Positions 1 to 7,524 of a stretch of 47,630 nt of DNA are shown here, in pieces. The notes under the pieces were generated by a model. The model ran no database searches and was not told the origin of the DNA. It saw nothing but the letters and a program-made list of their open reading frames with translations. The position numbers and the translations under genes are program-made. The stretch comes from a virus. The DNA lies in the IMG/VR virus record IMGVR_UViG_3300047552_002194, positions 1 through 47,630 of that record; one strand, 5' to 3'. The number at the start of each line of letters is the position of its first letter. The stretch's first letter is position 1.

Positions 1-582
1 AGTAAAATGTGTCCATGAATTTGTTATACAAGGAGTAAATTCTCCCATAGCAATTTTTTCTTTCATGATATTACTTTGTTTTTCTGATATTAATTTTTTT
101 TCTTCTATAGACATATTGTTTCTTTTTATAACACTAAGATTATGTTTATCTGAATTTTTCATAGCAATAGACATTTTTAATTTAGTTTCTTCCGATCTTT
201 TTTTACCCCTGCAAGAATTTGCTCTTTTAATTTTTTCATCTTCAGTTTGTATACGTTGTGAAGATATAAAACTACTTCTACTTTTTTTGCATTCATTATT
301 GTTACATATATCAGAATAATACATACCTTGTTGATTTACAAAATGTCTTTTATTACCACACCCACATTTAGGCATTATTTTTATATTTTTAATTAGATTA
401 AAAATGAGTTCTTTGTAACTATAACACCAAGTATATTTTGTTGATATCATATTATCCATTAAAATTTTACATTCTGAATAATATCTATCTAATTTATCTT
501 TATTTGTATAGTTAGGATTTATTCTGTTATTCTTTACTACATAATTTAAAATATTTTCTTCAGTATATTTAATAGCACTCAT
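1..582 (-). CDS. Homing endonuclease, partial (3' end outside window)
   Basis: The ATG at 582 opens a frame of 194 codons that runs off the left edge without a stop. The residues show a probable zinc-binding motif (C-x-C near residue 76 and C-x5-C about 25 residues later), then a basic helical stretch (RGKKRSEETKLKMS) like the NUMOD-type DNA-binding repeats of phage homing endonucleases. It ends in a G-E-F-T-P...S-W-T-H stretch that I associate, from memory, with the start of the Vsr-like (EDxHD) nuclease domain; the catalytic part would lie outside the window. The gene starts 35 bases after the terminase fragment stops, at the position where a split-intein terminase is interrupted. A late promoter of its own overlaps that stop. 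The endonuclease class is certain only at family level. Confidence 0.7.
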   Translation of the reverse strand, partial: MSAIKYTEENILNYVVKNNRINPNYTNKDKLDRYYSECKILMDNMISTKYTWCYSYKELIFNLIKNIKIMPKCGCGNKRHFVNQQGMYYSDICNNNECKKSRSSFISSQRIQTEDEKIKRANSCRGKKRSEETKLKMSIAMKNSDKHNLSVIKRNNMSIEEKKLISEKQSNIMKEKIAMGEFTPCITNSWTHFT

Positions 583-613
583 ATAAACTCCATATATGTT
601 TTAATACTAATGC

Positions 614-621
614 TATTTATA
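614..621 (-). promoter_or_regulatory. T4-type late promoter for the partial HEG
   Basis: Exact TATAAATA on the minus strand, 32 bases before the HEG start codon and overlapping the stop codon of the terminase fragment. In T4 this octamer is the whole late promoter, read by sigma gp55 with gp33 and the clamp. T4 free-standing HEGs commonly carry their own late promoter. Confidence 0.6.
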
Positions 622-1288
622 TTTTTTCATAAAAATTTTCAATTGATATTTGTTCTATTAATCCAGTCTTTTTATTTCGCACTGTAATCATTGATTCACC
701 TGCTATACATTCATCAATAATTAAACAACTAACAGAACGACCTCTAATGGCACTGGAACTTGTTGAAGAAGCAAATGCATAACTTCCATTCTCTAATCTA
801 ATAGATTTAGAATTCCAAGATCTAACACCTTGTTGTAACCATTTTGGAAGTAATTCATATGCTTGTTTTATTTTCCGTAAAATATCAACAGCATTGGCTT
901 CTTTATTGGCTAATATTGCAACAGTTTTGTCTTTATTGAATAATAGATAATGCAGAACATAAATTTCAAAAGATGTACTTTTACCAATCTGACGAGCTGC
1001 TAGAACAATATTGAATCTATTATTTTGGAATGAGGTTATCATATCTCTTTGATAATCTCTCATTTGAATTTTGTGTAGACCGGTATCTATATCCAACACA
1101 TGGTGGTAGCGCTCAGCAAAATAAAATATATCATCTCTGCATTTGAGCCATTCTTTTATATGATTTTCTGTCCAAGGGAGTTTTGTATTTGATTTTTTGA
1201 GTGCTGAATTTCCATCAAAAGCAATGGTATTTCCTTCAGCATCTAATTCAAAATCTTCTGGGTAGGGAGTTGTTAAATTTTCATTCAT
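617..1288 (-). CDS. 17: Large terminase N-terminal part fused to a split-intein N-fragment
   Basis: N-terminal half of the ATPase domain of the DNA-packaging motor (T4 gp17/TerL), which translocates DNA into the prohead. Walker A is ARQIGKST at residues 98-105 and Walker B is CLIIDE at 188-193. Directly after the catalytic DE the terminase sequence stops and C194 begins 30 residues (CIAGESMITVRNKK..., ending FYEKI) that read like the first beta strands of an intein: a Cys1 with a block-A-like pattern. The frame then closes with TAA. The rest of the ATPase and the nuclease domain must be encoded past the left edge, with the C-intein piece. No good Shine-Dalgarno is visible; the gene follows the gp23 terminator. 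A plain truncation is the alternative, but intein residues exactly after Walker B make a split intein the better reading. Confidence 0.85.
   Translation of the reverse strand: MNENLTTPYPEDFELDAEGNTIAFDGNSALKKSNTKLPWTENHIKEWLKCRDDIFYFAERYHHVLDIDTGLHKIQMRDYQRDMITSFQNNRFNIVLAARQIGKSTSFEIYVLHYLLFNKDKTVAILANKEANAVDILRKIKQAYELLPKWLQQGVRSWNSKSIRLENGSYAFASSTSSSAIRGRSVSCLIIDECIAGESMITVRNKKTGLIEQISIENFYEKI
620..709 (-). other. Short N-terminal split-intein fragment
   Basis: Codons 194-223 of the terminase ORF. Cys1 follows the Walker B acidic pair, a classic conserved-site insertion. The fragment is only 30 residues, much shorter than the roughly 90-100-residue N-fragments of DnaE or gp41-1 inteins. 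It matches the atypical early split of the AceL-TerL intein, a metagenomic phage terminase intein whose N-fragment is about 25 residues. The partner C-fragment is not in the window. Confidence 0.75.
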
Positions 1289-1302
1289 TTAAAATACTTT
1301 AA

Positions 1303-1338
1303 TAAAGGAACTCATACATCACTGCATGAGTTCCTTTA
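1303..1338 (-). terminator. Strong hairpin terminator after gp23
   Basis: A perfect 13-bp stem (TAAAGGAACTCAT with its complement) around a 10-base loop lies just past the capsid-gene stop and before the terminase start. A short T-rich stretch follows on the minus strand. It would limit read-through from the highly expressed gp23. Confidence 0.75.
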
Positions 1339-1346
1339 ATATAATT

Positions 1347-2756
1347 TTAGTTTACTGTTTTAAAGATGTTATTAGTAAAGTTTGCTAATCCATCCATACC
1401 AGCTGATTGTGAAAAACCATTCATACCAGTATAATCAACATACATAATTCTAAAGAAATCAGAATCACCAATACCGGTACCTGTATCTTGTGGGTGTCTA
1501 ATATATCCATAACGATTGAAAGACAATAGATGTTTTTGGAACATTGGTTCACTTCCATCTGCTTCAATAATTGTATTCAAGTAAGGCGAGAAGATTAAAC
1601 CAGCATCACCAGATGCTTCAGATTCAAAACGATATCCCACAAGAATATAACGATCATTTGCATACATATCACAGTATAAAGGATAGGCGCCAATTTTGCC
1701 TACATAGTAAGGATTATCTTTATCTGGTTCAGCAACAACGTGCCATGGATTGACTTGTAAGAAAGCACAAGTGACACTATCTGCTAATACAAAGAAAGTT
1801 CTATTTCTTTTTGTTGCTCTTACGATATCTTCACCAGCTAACATGATGTTACCAATTAGATCATTTCCTACACCCATTAGATCATTTGTCATACCAATAG
1901 AATCTACTAATCTAATATCATGCCCAATCGGAGTTGCAATGTCTTTAAGATATGTAATAACTTCACGATCAATTTCTTGACGAATATCATTAGCAATAAC
2001 TTTACCGGCGTGTTCTTTATAATTAAGTCCATAAACAGCTTGAAGATCTTGAAGTCTTTCTGTTGAAAATTGTGTCTTGATTTTTCTTGTCTTTGTATTC
2101 ATTACAACAGTTCTAGTCTCATAAGAAACAGTTTTTGTTGCTGTATTTGCAGCTGCACTATCTGTCCAATAATCATTTCCGTTAGCTGAATACTTATATA
2201 AGATCTTTTTAATTGATGTTCTATTTACAGAAGTATAAATGATAGGAACTTCATTAACACCACTTATAGATGTTGAAGTTGTAATTAAACTTGCATTATC
2301 TGTAGGACATTTAATTACCATCATTGTTGCAGTAGCAGCTACATTTGTGTAAGGATCACCTGAACCACCTGAACCTGTAATAGTTGAATAAGGAACATTT
2401 TCAGTATAAAGAATTTTTGCAGTAACAGCAGCTCCAGATACTTGATATGTATTACCTACTACAAATTGATCACCCGACACTGCATTGACAGCAATAATTT
2501 TTGTGTTTTCAAGATATGCTTCTTGAAAAACATCATTCTTATCTCCTGTATAGAAAGCATAGATTGCAGCTACTTTTCCTACTGGGCCATTAATTGGTTG
2601 AATATCAGCAATTTGAGAAACAAGAGTTTCAGGATACAATTTTTCGATCAAAGGAACGATTAATGGCTCCCATCCACCCATATCTGTTGTATTGCTTGAT
2701 TCTTTCAGAAAGTTTTGTCTAAGTGCTTCATTTAAAAGTTTATAATCTTTTTTCAT
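1347..2756 (-). CDS. 23: Major capsid protein, gp23-like
   Basis: 469 residues, somewhat shorter than T4 gp23 (521). The conserved early block of the T4/HK97-type capsid protein is visible: a (P)LIEKLYPETLVSQIADIQ-like stretch, then QPINGPVGKVAAIYAFY at about residues 53-69, matching the QPMNGPTGQ block of gp23. The N-terminus (MKKDYKLLNEALRQNFLKES) has two L-x-E sites (LNE|A and LKE|S) that fit prohead-protease (gp21) cleavage; if used, the propeptide is much shorter than the 65 residues of T4. RBS AGGACGG precedes ATG, and an AATAAATA late promoter overlaps the gp16 stop. It lies between small and large terminase genes, unlike T4, where 16 and 17 are adjacent. Confidence 0.9.
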   Translation of the reverse strand: MKKDYKLLNEALRQNFLKESSNTTDMGGWEPLIVPLIEKLYPETLVSQIADIQPINGPVGKVAAIYAFYTGDKNDVFQEAYLENTKIIAVNAVSGDQFVVGNTYQVSGAAVTAKILYTENVPYSTITGSGGSGDPYTNVAATATMMVIKCPTDNASLITTSTSISGVNEVPIIYTSVNRTSIKKILYKYSANGNDYWTDSAAANTATKTVSYETRTVVMNTKTRKIKTQFSTERLQDLQAVYGLNYKEHAGKVIANDIRQEIDREVITYLKDIATPIGHDIRLVDSIGMTNDLMGVGNDLIGNIMLAGEDIVRATKRNRTFFVLADSVTCAFLQVNPWHVVAEPDKDNPYYVGKIGAYPLYCDMYANDRYILVGYRFESEASGDAGLIFSPYLNTIIEADGSEPMFQKHLLSFNRYGYIRHPQDTGTGIGDSDFFRIMYVDYTGMNGFSQSAGMDGLANFTNNIFKTVN

Positions 2757-2803
2757 AGTCGATTGACCGTCCTATATAAAGTGTTAAAAGTGTTTTAATT
2801 ACT

Positions 2804-3319
2804 TTATTTATTGTTTTGATGTTTATCAAAAAGAGTTTGTAGGTCATTAGGCGTCCCACTGAACACAAAATTATTTACAGTCCCCGTATTGATAGCTGAA
2901 TTACAAGTTTCCATTGTATTAAATTTAGAATTCTTCTGTCTCATTTTTTCGATTTCAGAAATCATTTTATAGACTTCCATTATCAATTTCAAATTATTAG
3001 CAATGCTATTCTGTAGATTTGTTAATGCATCTAATTGGCTTGCTTTAAGATCTCCAATGTCAAGTTGCATTGCAGTATCAAGTATTCTTTGACCTTTGGA
3101 AATTAGACTTGTTAAATTCTGTTTAATCATTAGAAAATCAGTTTTTAACATCGATGTTGAAAATACATCTTCATCAATTACTGCTACTTCAGTTGAATGA
3201 ATAATTTCAGGAAGAAGTGGTTCTTCAATTTCTGAAACAAGACTATCAAGATCTTCAATTAATGATTTAGCTGCTCCAAATTTTTTACTAAGTTTTTCTA
3301 ATTTTTCATTCTTTGCCAT
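2804..3319 (-). CDS. 16: Small terminase subunit, gp16-like
   Basis: 171 residues from the second in-frame ATG, chosen because AAGGA sits 6 bases before it, while it touches the first ATG at 3325 directly. The architecture matches T4 gp16 (164 aa): acidic N-terminal part, central coiled-coil segment (about residues 55-125, DFLMIKQNLTSLISKGQ onward to MISEIEK), and a C-terminal block TVNNFVFSGTPNDLQTLFD that parallels the T4 NATVFMGSPTELMDEI block. Function in T4: ring that recognises the concatemer and regulates gp17 packaging ATPase. It sits just upstream of gp23 and near the gp17 fragment. The identification rests on pattern alignment by eye. Confidence 0.75.
   Translation of the reverse strand: MAKNEKLEKLSKKFGAAKSLIEDLDSLVSEIEEPLLPEIIHSTEVAVIDEDVFSTSMLKTDFLMIKQNLTSLISKGQRILDTAMQLDIGDLKASQLDALTNLQNSIANNLKLIMEVYKMISEIEKMRQKNSKFNTMETCNSAINTGTVNNFVFSGTPNDLQTLFDKHQNNK
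2805..2812 (-). promoter_or_regulatory. Late promoter for gp23
   Basis: AATAAATA (7 of 8 to TATAAATA) overlaps the gp16 stop codon, 49 bases before the gp23 start. The extended sequence CAATAAATAAAG recurs before other late genes in the window. Confidence 0.55.
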
Positions 3320-3329
3320 CTTCATTCCT

Positions 3330-4514
3330 TTATGGGATTGCTATGTCAGCACCCGAACCTGTTCTATTATAGATATCCTTATAAATGTATTTTATTGTTG
3401 CACCAGCTGAAACAATTGGTGATACATAGATATTTGAAGCAGTTGTCGGAGTTGATCCATATGTATAGTAAATTCTGACTGGTATATCTGAATCAAATGT
3501 TAATTGATCTTCAATAACAGTTGCAGTGATTGAAGGATTATTCAAGAAATTAAATTCTAAATCTTTAGGAATAGAAGAAACACTATTAGTATCCATTGCA
3601 TATGTTGTTAATGTGCATGATTCTGTTAATACTAAAGGTGTTGAATAAGCAGATGCGGCACTTGAATTAATTGAATAATAAATTGTTGCATCTCTATTAA
3701 CATTAAATGTAGCAGTCACTGGCCAAGTTGCTGTAACTGGATTTGTATCAATTTCAGGAATTAATATTTGATCTCCTGTAACCGAATATGTTACAAACAA
3801 TGGTGTATATAAAATTGTTGTAGTTGTTTCAAATGTTTGATAATCATATGTATAAGCAACAACTTTTAATGTTTGTAATTCATTTATATTTTCATTAATC
3901 AATTCATTAGTTGTATATTTTTTTATATTAGTTCTTTGCCAATCACTTGTATTATCAAGAGGTGATGTTGTTGAAGATGTATCTCTAATACATCTATAAT
4001 AATTAGAATAAAGATGATTGACTAAATCATCTACTACATAAGACCCTGAAGCAGACCAAACTGGATTTGAAGGAACAGTGAATTTTTTAGGTGTTGTTCC
4101 ATCTGTTGTGTACCAGATTGTTGCATAACTATCAAGACCAATTATTTGAATTCCATCTGTACTTTGAGCTATTACTATAGGTGTTTCTCCTAATACAGAA
4201 TGAAAAAAACTCTTCTCATAAATGAAATCTTTACTCTTTAAAAATGTTCTAATTTTATATATGCCGGGACTCTGAAAGACATGAGTAACACCAGCGGTAT
4301 TAATATCTTCATAAGGTTGTATAACAACATTACTTGTTCTTTCAGATAGATTATCTGCTAATCTATCATCAAAGAACCAGATTAAAATATCATCTTTGCA
4401 TGGAGTATAATTTTCAATATCAGCAACAAAAAGAATTCTTTCATATATTGACAAGATATCATTGCCACCACTAGGTGTTAAATTATAAATATCTTCTACT
4501 TTAAATATACTCAT
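3330..4514 (-). CDS. Virion protein with chitobiase-like and carbohydrate-binding-like domains
   Basis: 394 residues, no T4 counterpart recognised. About residues 113-145 contain IWYTTDGTTP, the signature of chitobiase/hexosaminidase C-terminal-type (FN3-associated) beta domains; related repeats recur later (TIYYSINSS, VRIYYTYGSTP). Between them WSASGSYVVDDLVNH...YYRC...DWQ resembles a small type-5/12 carbohydrate-binding module. The N-terminal ~100 residues look like a phage-specific anchor. Placed between gp15 and gp16 in the structural operon and separated by one base from gp15, so it is probably a decorating or adhesin-type virion protein that contacts surface sugars. Function is inferred from domain type only. 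Confidence 0.55.
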   Translation of the reverse strand: MSIFKVEDIYNLTPSGGNDILSIYERILFVADIENYTPCKDDILIWFFDDRLADNLSERTSNVVIQPYEDINTAGVTHVFQSPGIYKIRTFLKSKDFIYEKSFFHSVLGETPIVIAQSTDGIQIIGLDSYATIWYTTDGTTPKKFTVPSNPVWSASGSYVVDDLVNHLYSNYYRCIRDTSSTTSPLDNTSDWQRTNIKKYTTNELINENINELQTLKVVAYTYDYQTFETTTTILYTPLFVTYSVTGDQILIPEIDTNPVTATWPVTATFNVNRDATIYYSINSSAASAYSTPLVLTESCTLTTYAMDTNSVSSIPKDLEFNFLNNPSITATVIEDQLTFDSDIPVRIYYTYGSTPTTASNIYVSPIVSAGATIKYIYKDIYNRTGSGADIAIP

Positions 4515-4515
4515 A

Positions 4516-5523
4516 TTATAAAACCCATGAATCAGCTGAAGTTGGAGTTGTTAACATTACATTTGCACTAACAGCTGGAATTCCCCAACCAGAAGCACCT
4601 ACATACCGTAAATGCATATCATTATATAGTATTCCGTCATTATATTCATATGATCCACTAACTGCACCTGACACTGCGAATTCACCTAGATTGTTTACTA
4701 TATTAATCATCTTATAAACAGGATTTAATGTTGGATCTGTTCTATCAGCAAATTCGCCATATGGATCTGGATTCTTTGCGACTTGTACATATTGTTCAAA
4801 TTTTGAGAATGATGGATCAGCTGAAACTGGCGAATCTGTTAAAAAGTAATTTGTATCAATTTGATTAATTATACTTGATGATACTCTTTTTGGTAAATAG
4901 TAATTTGTTTTAACTATAAATGTTAAAATGAAAATGAAGACTCTTTCATCTAATTCACTTAATTCTTCTGTTATATCAGGTGATATAGTTGATAAGATAA
5001 AAGGAATAGATTCAGATGGTTTATCATCAAATAATTTTATATCAAGTGATAATGAAGGAGTGAAAAAAGGAATTATTTGTTCAACTACTTGTAGACATTC
5101 ATCTATATTTCTTGCTATAATAGAAAGATCAATAGAAAGATTATAAGGAACGGGCGCATAAACTTTTTTAGATCTATCATTAATGTAATCTTTTAATTCA
5201 ACAGTCTTACATAAATGACGCATGGGATCATAATCCATGCTTGTCATATTAACAGACATTCTAGGTAATTGCCATTGAAGTTCAACTGGATTCCTATCAA
5301 CTATATCAGGATCAAATCCTTTTCTTGCAGTTTGAGATTTAAGAACTTGTAACCATTTTTCTGTTGATGCCCATTGAATCGGAACTCTGACAAATTTATG
5401 AGGAATGACACCAGAAACGGGATCTGTTTTATATTTCTGTATAGCAACATTACTAAAGAAGTCTAGGAAGGAAGTCATAACCTTACGTGTTAAATTATGG
5501 GAACCAAAATAACTAGCTTGCAA
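4516..5523 (-). CDS. 15: Tail sheath terminator/stabiliser, gp15-like
   Basis: 335 residues. The start is TTG, supported by AAAAGGA 8 bases upstream and no better ATG. N-terminal pattern YFGSHNLTRKVMTSFLDFFSN and FVRVPIQWASTEKWL parallel T4 gp15 (YFYNSSFRRY...LFSNI and FIRVPITYASKEHFM). Mid-protein PVPYNLSIDLSIIARNIDEC...VVEQIIPFFTPSL parallels the gp15 ELSIFTRYEDDMFQIVEQILPYFQP block. In T4, gp15 forms a hexamer at the head-proximal end of the tail, stabilises the sheath and joins the tail to the neck. It follows gp14 directly, in T4 order, and has a longer C-terminal tail than T4 (272 aa). Confidence 0.85.
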   Translation of the reverse strand: MQASYFGSHNLTRKVMTSFLDFFSNVAIQKYKTDPVSGVIPHKFVRVPIQWASTEKWLQVLKSQTARKGFDPDIVDRNPVELQWQLPRMSVNMTSMDYDPMRHLCKTVELKDYINDRSKKVYAPVPYNLSIDLSIIARNIDECLQVVEQIIPFFTPSLSLDIKLFDDKPSESIPFILSTISPDITEELSELDERVFIFILTFIVKTNYYLPKRVSSSIINQIDTNYFLTDSPVSADPSFSKFEQYVQVAKNPDPYGEFADRTDPTLNPVYKMINIVNNLGEFAVSGAVSGSYEYNDGILYNDMHLRYVGASGWGIPAVSANVMLTTPTSADSWVL

Positions 5524-5535
5524 AATTAAATCCTT

Positions 5536-6303
5536 TTAAAGTGTCAATGGATCAACTTCTGTTGTATCCACAATTGAATTTGTAACACCAGTGATTTCAT
5601 ATGTATTAACTTCTAAATTATTTTCACTATTAACTTCTGTTGCTGTAGGTGATACATTCCAAATTTCATCAGCAACAATAATTTGTTTATCAAGTGCTTC
5701 TATTTCAGCTGGGATTCCGTTATCATTACTTGAATCGATTTCAGAATGATCATAGACATATGCTTTGCAAGAGATTTTATAAGCTGAACGATTTCCAAAG
5801 AGATAGAAAGCGGGTGCTGTTTCGTCTTCTATATGAATGACTTCAAACAATTTTTTTGCTTTAGGAATATAGACAAGATCATTATACTGAGGATATAAAG
5901 CACCACTAACAGCATTATTTCTAGCTTGAGCAAAAGTTCGTTTAGGGCAATGTAAAGTGCATTCATCATTGATTTGAAGACCGAATTTGGTATACATATC
6001 ACCCGCGCCTCCCCATGCATCTGTTTCTTCAACAAATAATCTAAGAGGTGTTCCTTTTTGAATTTTCTTATACAGATATTCGCCAAATATGGGTTCTGCT
6101 GTATTCACTTCACGTTCTAACCATATTACATCTGTTCCATGATGATATGTAAATTCACAGTTAATGCTATCATATAAACTTGCTTCATTTTGTTCATCAA
6201 TGGAATAAATTTCGTTAAATTTAAATTGAGGAAGACCACCCGCAGCTGAAGTTGCGGGACTTGCATCAAAAAATGTTAAGAAATTTACAGAAGGATTAGA
6301 CAT
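5536..6303 (-). CDS. 14: Neck protein, gp14-like
   Basis: 255 residues, the size of T4 gp14 (256). Conserved blocks: NPSVNFLTFFD at the N-terminus, IWLEREVNTAEPIFGEYL (gp14: YYVPREYVSFDQIFGEDL), KFGLQINDECTLHCPKRTF (gp14: NFGMQVQDEVTLSINPNLF), YNDLVYIPKAKKLFEVIHIED and YKISCKAYVYDHSEI. gp14 with gp13 forms the head-completion neck ring that closes the portal and joins the tail. It has its own exact TATAAATA late promoter and lies after the gp13 terminator. Confidence 0.88.
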   Translation of the reverse strand: MSNPSVNFLTFFDASPATSAAGGLPQFKFNEIYSIDEQNEASLYDSINCEFTYHHGTDVIWLEREVNTAEPIFGEYLYKKIQKGTPLRLFVEETDAWGGAGDMYTKFGLQINDECTLHCPKRTFAQARNNAVSGALYPQYNDLVYIPKAKKLFEVIHIEDETAPAFYLFGNRSAYKISCKAYVYDHSEIDSSNDNGIPAEIEALDKQIIVADEIWNVSPTATEVNSENNLEVNTYEITGVTNSIVDTTEVDPLTL

Positions 6304-6329
6304 ATAAAAACCCTAATAATGTTTATCTT

Positions 6330-6337
6330 TATTTATA
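6330..6337 (-). promoter_or_regulatory. Late promoter for gp14
   Basis: Exact TATAAATA, 27 bases before the gp14 start. The downstream bases (AAAGATAAAC) are shared with the gp25 promoter region at 41.4 kb, which supports both. Confidence 0.65.
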
Positions 6338-6351
6338 ACGTCATTAGAAAC

Positions 6352-6384
6352 AAAAAAAAGGCAACCCAGTTAAGAGTTGCCTTA
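6352..6384 (-). terminator. Rho-independent terminator after gp13
   Basis: Stem AAGGCAAC/GTTGCCTT of 8 bp, loop of 10 bases, followed on the minus strand by a run of eight T. It ends the gp13 transcript before the gp14 promoter. The stem is symmetric, but the long T-run is on the minus strand. Confidence 0.85.
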
Positions 6385-6427
6385 ATTATATTACTTTACA
6401 AAAAAGTAAAGTCTATTATTTTAATTT

Positions 6428-7219
6428 TTACCCGATTTGGAAATCAGCCGGCAATTTATAAGTATTATCTAATTCTTCTCTTAATCTAACTAAATTTTCC
6501 TTTGCCTCATTCATTATACCTTCATAATTTAATTGCCCACCATTAGGTAATGTCGAGCCTGCATACTTCATAAGATTCACTGCCCATTGATATCTTGCAC
6601 GTTCAACAGCCATTGCCTTAACCCATTTATGATCATATAGATTTGTTGTTTCACCACTAACAGTAGTTGACCCAAAGGTAACTGTCCCAGTTGTAGGAGT
6701 TAACTTTTTATATACATGAATGAATAAATGATTATTCGCAGCTGGAGTTTCAAACAAATGCAGATTCTTTGAAAAGCAATTGAAATCAAACGAAATTTTC
6801 TTACCCAATAATAGATTCATTGTTGCAAGCATCTCAAAAGTAAGTTCATATTGTAATAGATTAATTTGGCCTGCACCTTTACCATATAGATCAGCTGCAA
6901 TAAAATTGTTTATATGAAATGGATTAGTAAGAGGCGATCCTTGTGACCCCATTCCGGCAAATTCATTTCCGTATACTCCAAGAACAGCAAATACATCATA
7001 TGGCAGAAGATATGTTTGAATACCTGAAGCAACTTCAGTATAGATATATCTTTCGATAACGCCCGAATATGCTTCCATTGTAAATTCTTCAATTGTATCA
7101 TCTATAGAATCATCAATTTGATCTTGTGTCAATTCGACATTTACGACACCACCGCCGAGTTTACGCAAGATATATTGTTTTAATAGATCTTTAGAATATA
7201 TTTTAGGAAAGGCACTCAT
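6428..7219 (-). CDS. 13: Neck protein, gp13-like
   Basis: 263 residues (T4 gp13 is 309). The N-terminal signature [35 protein letters not shown] is close to the T4 gp13 block [68 protein letters not shown] is the following beta-rich domain with the conserved D-V-x-A-V. Partner of gp14 in the connector neck, assembled onto the portal after DNA packaging. It overlaps the upstream small ORF by one base, so they are translated together. Confidence 0.88.
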   Translation of the reverse strand: [263 protein letters not shown]

Positions 7220-7524
7220 TATCTATTTCCTTTTTTGGTTTTTTTATTCTCTACCAAAAGATTTTCTGTTTCTTCAGTGAATTCTAATGTTTGTTCTTGT
7301 TCTACTGTTTCAAGGGGTGTTATATTTTGAACTGCTTCTAAAGAAGGTTCGATAACAGGAACTTCTCTTAGAGGTTGCGGGGTAATATTAATGAACAAGT
7401 CAGGAAATTGATTTGCTAAACTTTCATTGACAATAATTTGATCATGATAATATTTTGTAGTACCGAATGCATCAGTTAATATAAATGATTTTTTATTAGG
7501 AGCATTAACTTTATATTGATTCAT
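7219..7524 (-). CDS. Hypothetical acidic protein upstream of gp13
   Basis: 101 residues, not recognised. The N-terminal half looks folded and beta-rich (NKKSFILTDAFGTTKYYHDQIIVNESLANQFPD); the C-terminal 40 residues are low-complexity and Glu-rich, ending in a basic KKTKKGNR tail. Reading frames overlap both neighbours by a single base (stop/start TAATG type), so it is translated between the RecB-like nuclease and gp13. The 'ILTDAFG...N..L....P' pattern resembles small phage head-to-tail proteins, but this is weak. Confidence 0.6.
   Translation of the reverse strand: MNQYKVNAPNKKSFILTDAFGTTKYYHDQIIVNESLANQFPDLFINITPQPLREVPVIEPSLEAVQNITPLETVEQEQTLEFTEETENLLVENKKTKKGNR

Noticed and set aside
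65-319. Plus-strand ORF of 84 codons
   Set aside because: It lies antisense to the partial HEG, which has zinc and NUMOD-like motifs; the plus-strand product is low-complexity and hydrophobic.
5829-6086. Minus-strand 85-codon ORF inside gp14
   Set aside because: Shifted frame within a well-conserved gp14; no RBS or motif.
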